Positions 62,756 to 64,000 of a stretch of DNA of 64,000 nucleotides are shown in pieces. This stretch comes from CAMBDS01 sp964355675 (GTDB taxonomy: Bacteria > Electryoneota > AABM5-125-24 > Hatepunaeales > Hatepunaeaceae). Under the pieces are notes generated by a model that saw only the letters and a list, made by a program, of their open reading frames with translations, was not told the DNA's origin and made no database searches. Location of the stretch: positions 1 to 64,000 of the forward strand of contig CAYHEC010000022.1 of the NCBI GenBank assembly GCA_964355675.1, read 5' to 3'. Numbering within the stretch: position 1 is the first letter of the stretch; each line of letters begins with the position of its first letter. The position numbers and the translations under genes were made by a program.

Positions 62756-62782
62756 GCGGGGAGATTTTAACGATCTCCCCGC
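62756..62782. repeat. 10-bp perfect hairpin
   Basis: GCGGGGAGAT (62756-62765), loop TTTAACG, and the exact complement (62773-62782). It lies 26 nt after the small secreted gene and may act as its terminator, although no T-run follows. Confidence 0.7.
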
Positions 62783-62820
62783 TCGATCCAATGAGTAATT
62801 AATAAATCCAGGGAATTGTA

Positions 62821-64000
62821 ATGAAACGGATTATTCCTCTATTACTTGGTTTACTACCCGCTCTCATCGCCATCGCTCAGCCACAAGACGAGTGGGCGCG
62901 CTATTATCAACCGCCATGGGCACCACTGGACACGATCGGCACACTGAATGACGTGGTCTTTACAACGGAAGGTGGATTTGCCATGACAGGCGCTGGAAAA
63001 GATTCCAGCGGAAATAGCGTCATGTGGCTCCTTATAACCGACGCTGAAGGCCAAGTGACCCATCAGAGTTTTCATCCGCAGAATATGAACAGACCACGCG
63101 GTAAGGGGCTATCTATCATTCAAGACGAACAGGGTGGTTACGTCATGGGTGGCGTTTTACATTATCAAGACGGCGGCGAACGAGTCGAGGAGTTTACGGT
63201 TATCAGAACGAATAGAGACGGCGAACTCCTTTGGTCACGCAGACCGTTCCTTGGAGAAGGTGGAGGTGTTTGCTATGCTGTCATAGAACTGAAATCAGGG
63301 AATTTCCTCGCCTGTGGAGCTGGTCCAAATGCGATTGTCTTGAACCCCGGTGGCGAGACGGTTTGGGCACAAACTTATGCTGATGAATTTCACGGGGGGT
63401 GTTTTAGGGCTGTAAGAGAGATCGACGGAGGAGCTCTTCTGGCGGGCTTTTCTATAGGGGATTCCATCACTGCCACCGTCTTCAAGATCGATGAAGAGGG
63501 TAATATGGTCGAACATTTCGACTATGGCACCGGCGCGCTTTACGGCATGTCGTCATGTCCGGGTGGATTTGCGGCTTCAGGGAGTGGTGGACGAGGTACA
63601 TTGATGATTGCATTGCGAATCGATGGAGACGGCAACCAGATATGGCGACACGATTTTGAATTGCGGACGGGTGCGAACTGTGTAGCGCCTATGCCGGATG
63701 GAGGAATCATCTTCTGTGGTTCATTACAATACGGCCATCATCTAATCCGACTCGATCGTGGTGGAAACATAATGTGGCGAAAAGACCACCAACTCAATCG
63801 TCAAGTTGCCAGCCCGGGCTGGATGTCAGTTATCACGGACCATCAAGGTTTTGCCTATGCAGTCGGATGGAGCAACTCTTCTAAAGGCGTTTTGGTTAAG
63901 GTACAACCCGATGTATCTCCACCTGAAATCGTCCGATGGTTGCCTCACGACTTGGAGTTGGCAATACTGCAGGAGGATTCAGTGCGTTTCCGGGTCTCCG
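62821..64000 (+). CDS. Secreted beta-propeller protein (partial, cut by window end)
   Basis: The open frame runs from the ATG at 62821 (AGGGAA upstream) to the edge without a stop, 393 residues so far. Signal peptide RIIPLLLGLLPALIAIAQ. The body has repeats of the type GGFAMTGAGKDSSGN, GGYVMGGVLHYQ, DGGALLAGFS and GGIIFCGSLQYG, each followed by a strand like IRTNRDGELLW or LDRGGNIMWRKD. These are the DGG-phiphi-xG...DxxGNxxW repeats of beta propellers common in sorting-domain proteins. After the propeller a new Ig-like domain seems to begin (SPPEIVRWLP). I expect a sorting domain beyond the window. Confidence 0.8.
   Translation, partial: MKRIIPLLLGLLPALIAIAQPQDEWARYYQPPWAPLDTIGTLNDVVFTTEGGFAMTGAGKDSSGNSVMWLLITDAEGQVTHQSFHPQNMNRPRGKGLSIIQDEQGGYVMGGVLHYQDGGERVEEFTVIRTNRDGELLWSRRPFLGEGGGVCYAVIELKSGNFLACGAGPNAIVLNPGGETVWAQTYADEFHGGCFRAVREIDGGALLAGFSIGDSITATVFKIDEEGNMVEHFDYGTGALYGMSSCPGGFAASGSGGRGTLMIALRIDGDGNQIWRHDFELRTGANCVAPMPDGGIIFCGSLQYGHHLIRLDRGGNIMWRKDHQLNRQVASPGWMSVITDHQGFAYAVGWSNSSKGVLVKVQPDVSPPEIVRWLPHDLELAILQEDSVRFRVS

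Overview
The window looks like a chromosomal segment of an uncultured bacterium of the FCB superphylum (Calditrichota, Marinimicrobia, Zixibacteria or KSB1-like lineages fit; I cannot decide between them). The main evidence is a set of large secreted proteins that have a signal peptide and end in a type IX secretion (T9SS) sorting domain with the YPNPFN motif. A PorV/PorQ-family outer-membrane protein, TonB-dependent receptors with carboxypeptidase-regulatory domains, and strong TTGACA-N17-TATATT/TATAAT promoters agree with this. No rRNA, tRNA, CRISPR array, phage structural gene or transposase was seen.

Layout. 1-12,300: T9SS cargo on the plus strand (a VIT/vWA protein, a repeat-domain protein, two intact right-handed beta-helix proteins) and a graveyard of broken beta-helix copies at 5,577-6,830. 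12,360-15,470 (minus): GT2 glycosyltransferase, polysaccharide flippase and diadenylate cyclase CdaA in an overlapping operon. 15,500-21,000 (minus): a RhuM-family protein, a lipoprotein with a degenerate formylglycine-generating-enzyme-like domain, another T9SS protein and a HicA/HicB toxin-antitoxin pair. 21,050-28,300 (minus): alpha-glucan phosphorylase, a membrane GT2 and a 1005-residue TPR protein. 28,700-35,200 (plus): MsbA-like ABC exporter, GT4 glycosyltransferase, small membrane protein, rubredoxin-like microprotein, OtsB and OtsA. 35,170-37,885: consensus promoter, TPP riboswitch, terminator and a TonB-dependent receptor, which predicts thiamin uptake. 38,075-48,800: proteostasis genes lemA/htpX and tig/clpP/clpX, each set interrupted by a related DNA methyltransferase-nuclease fusion gene, plus an orphan ABC-2 ATPase and YigZ. 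49,650-61,620: a BNR-like T9SS protein, then a five-gene outer-membrane operon (TonB-dependent receptor, Asp-rich T9SS protein, lipoprotein, PorV-like protein, lipoprotein). 61,970-64,000: a promoter-terminator unit that looks like a small RNA or attenuated leader, a small secreted protein, and a beta-propeller protein cut by the window edge.

The most unusual feature is the repeat content. Almost every intergenic gap holds short GC-rich palindromes from several families, often nested inside one another like Russian dolls. Three separate elements share the boundary AGTCTGTCCGA(G/T)AAT in inverted orientation but carry different palindrome pairs inside. Palindromes of the same families also sit in frame inside the N-terminal part of at least six exported proteins, between the start codon and the hydrophobic core of the signal peptide. 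The second main finding is the pair of methyltransferase-PD-(D/E)XK fusion genes lodged in two protease/chaperone operons.
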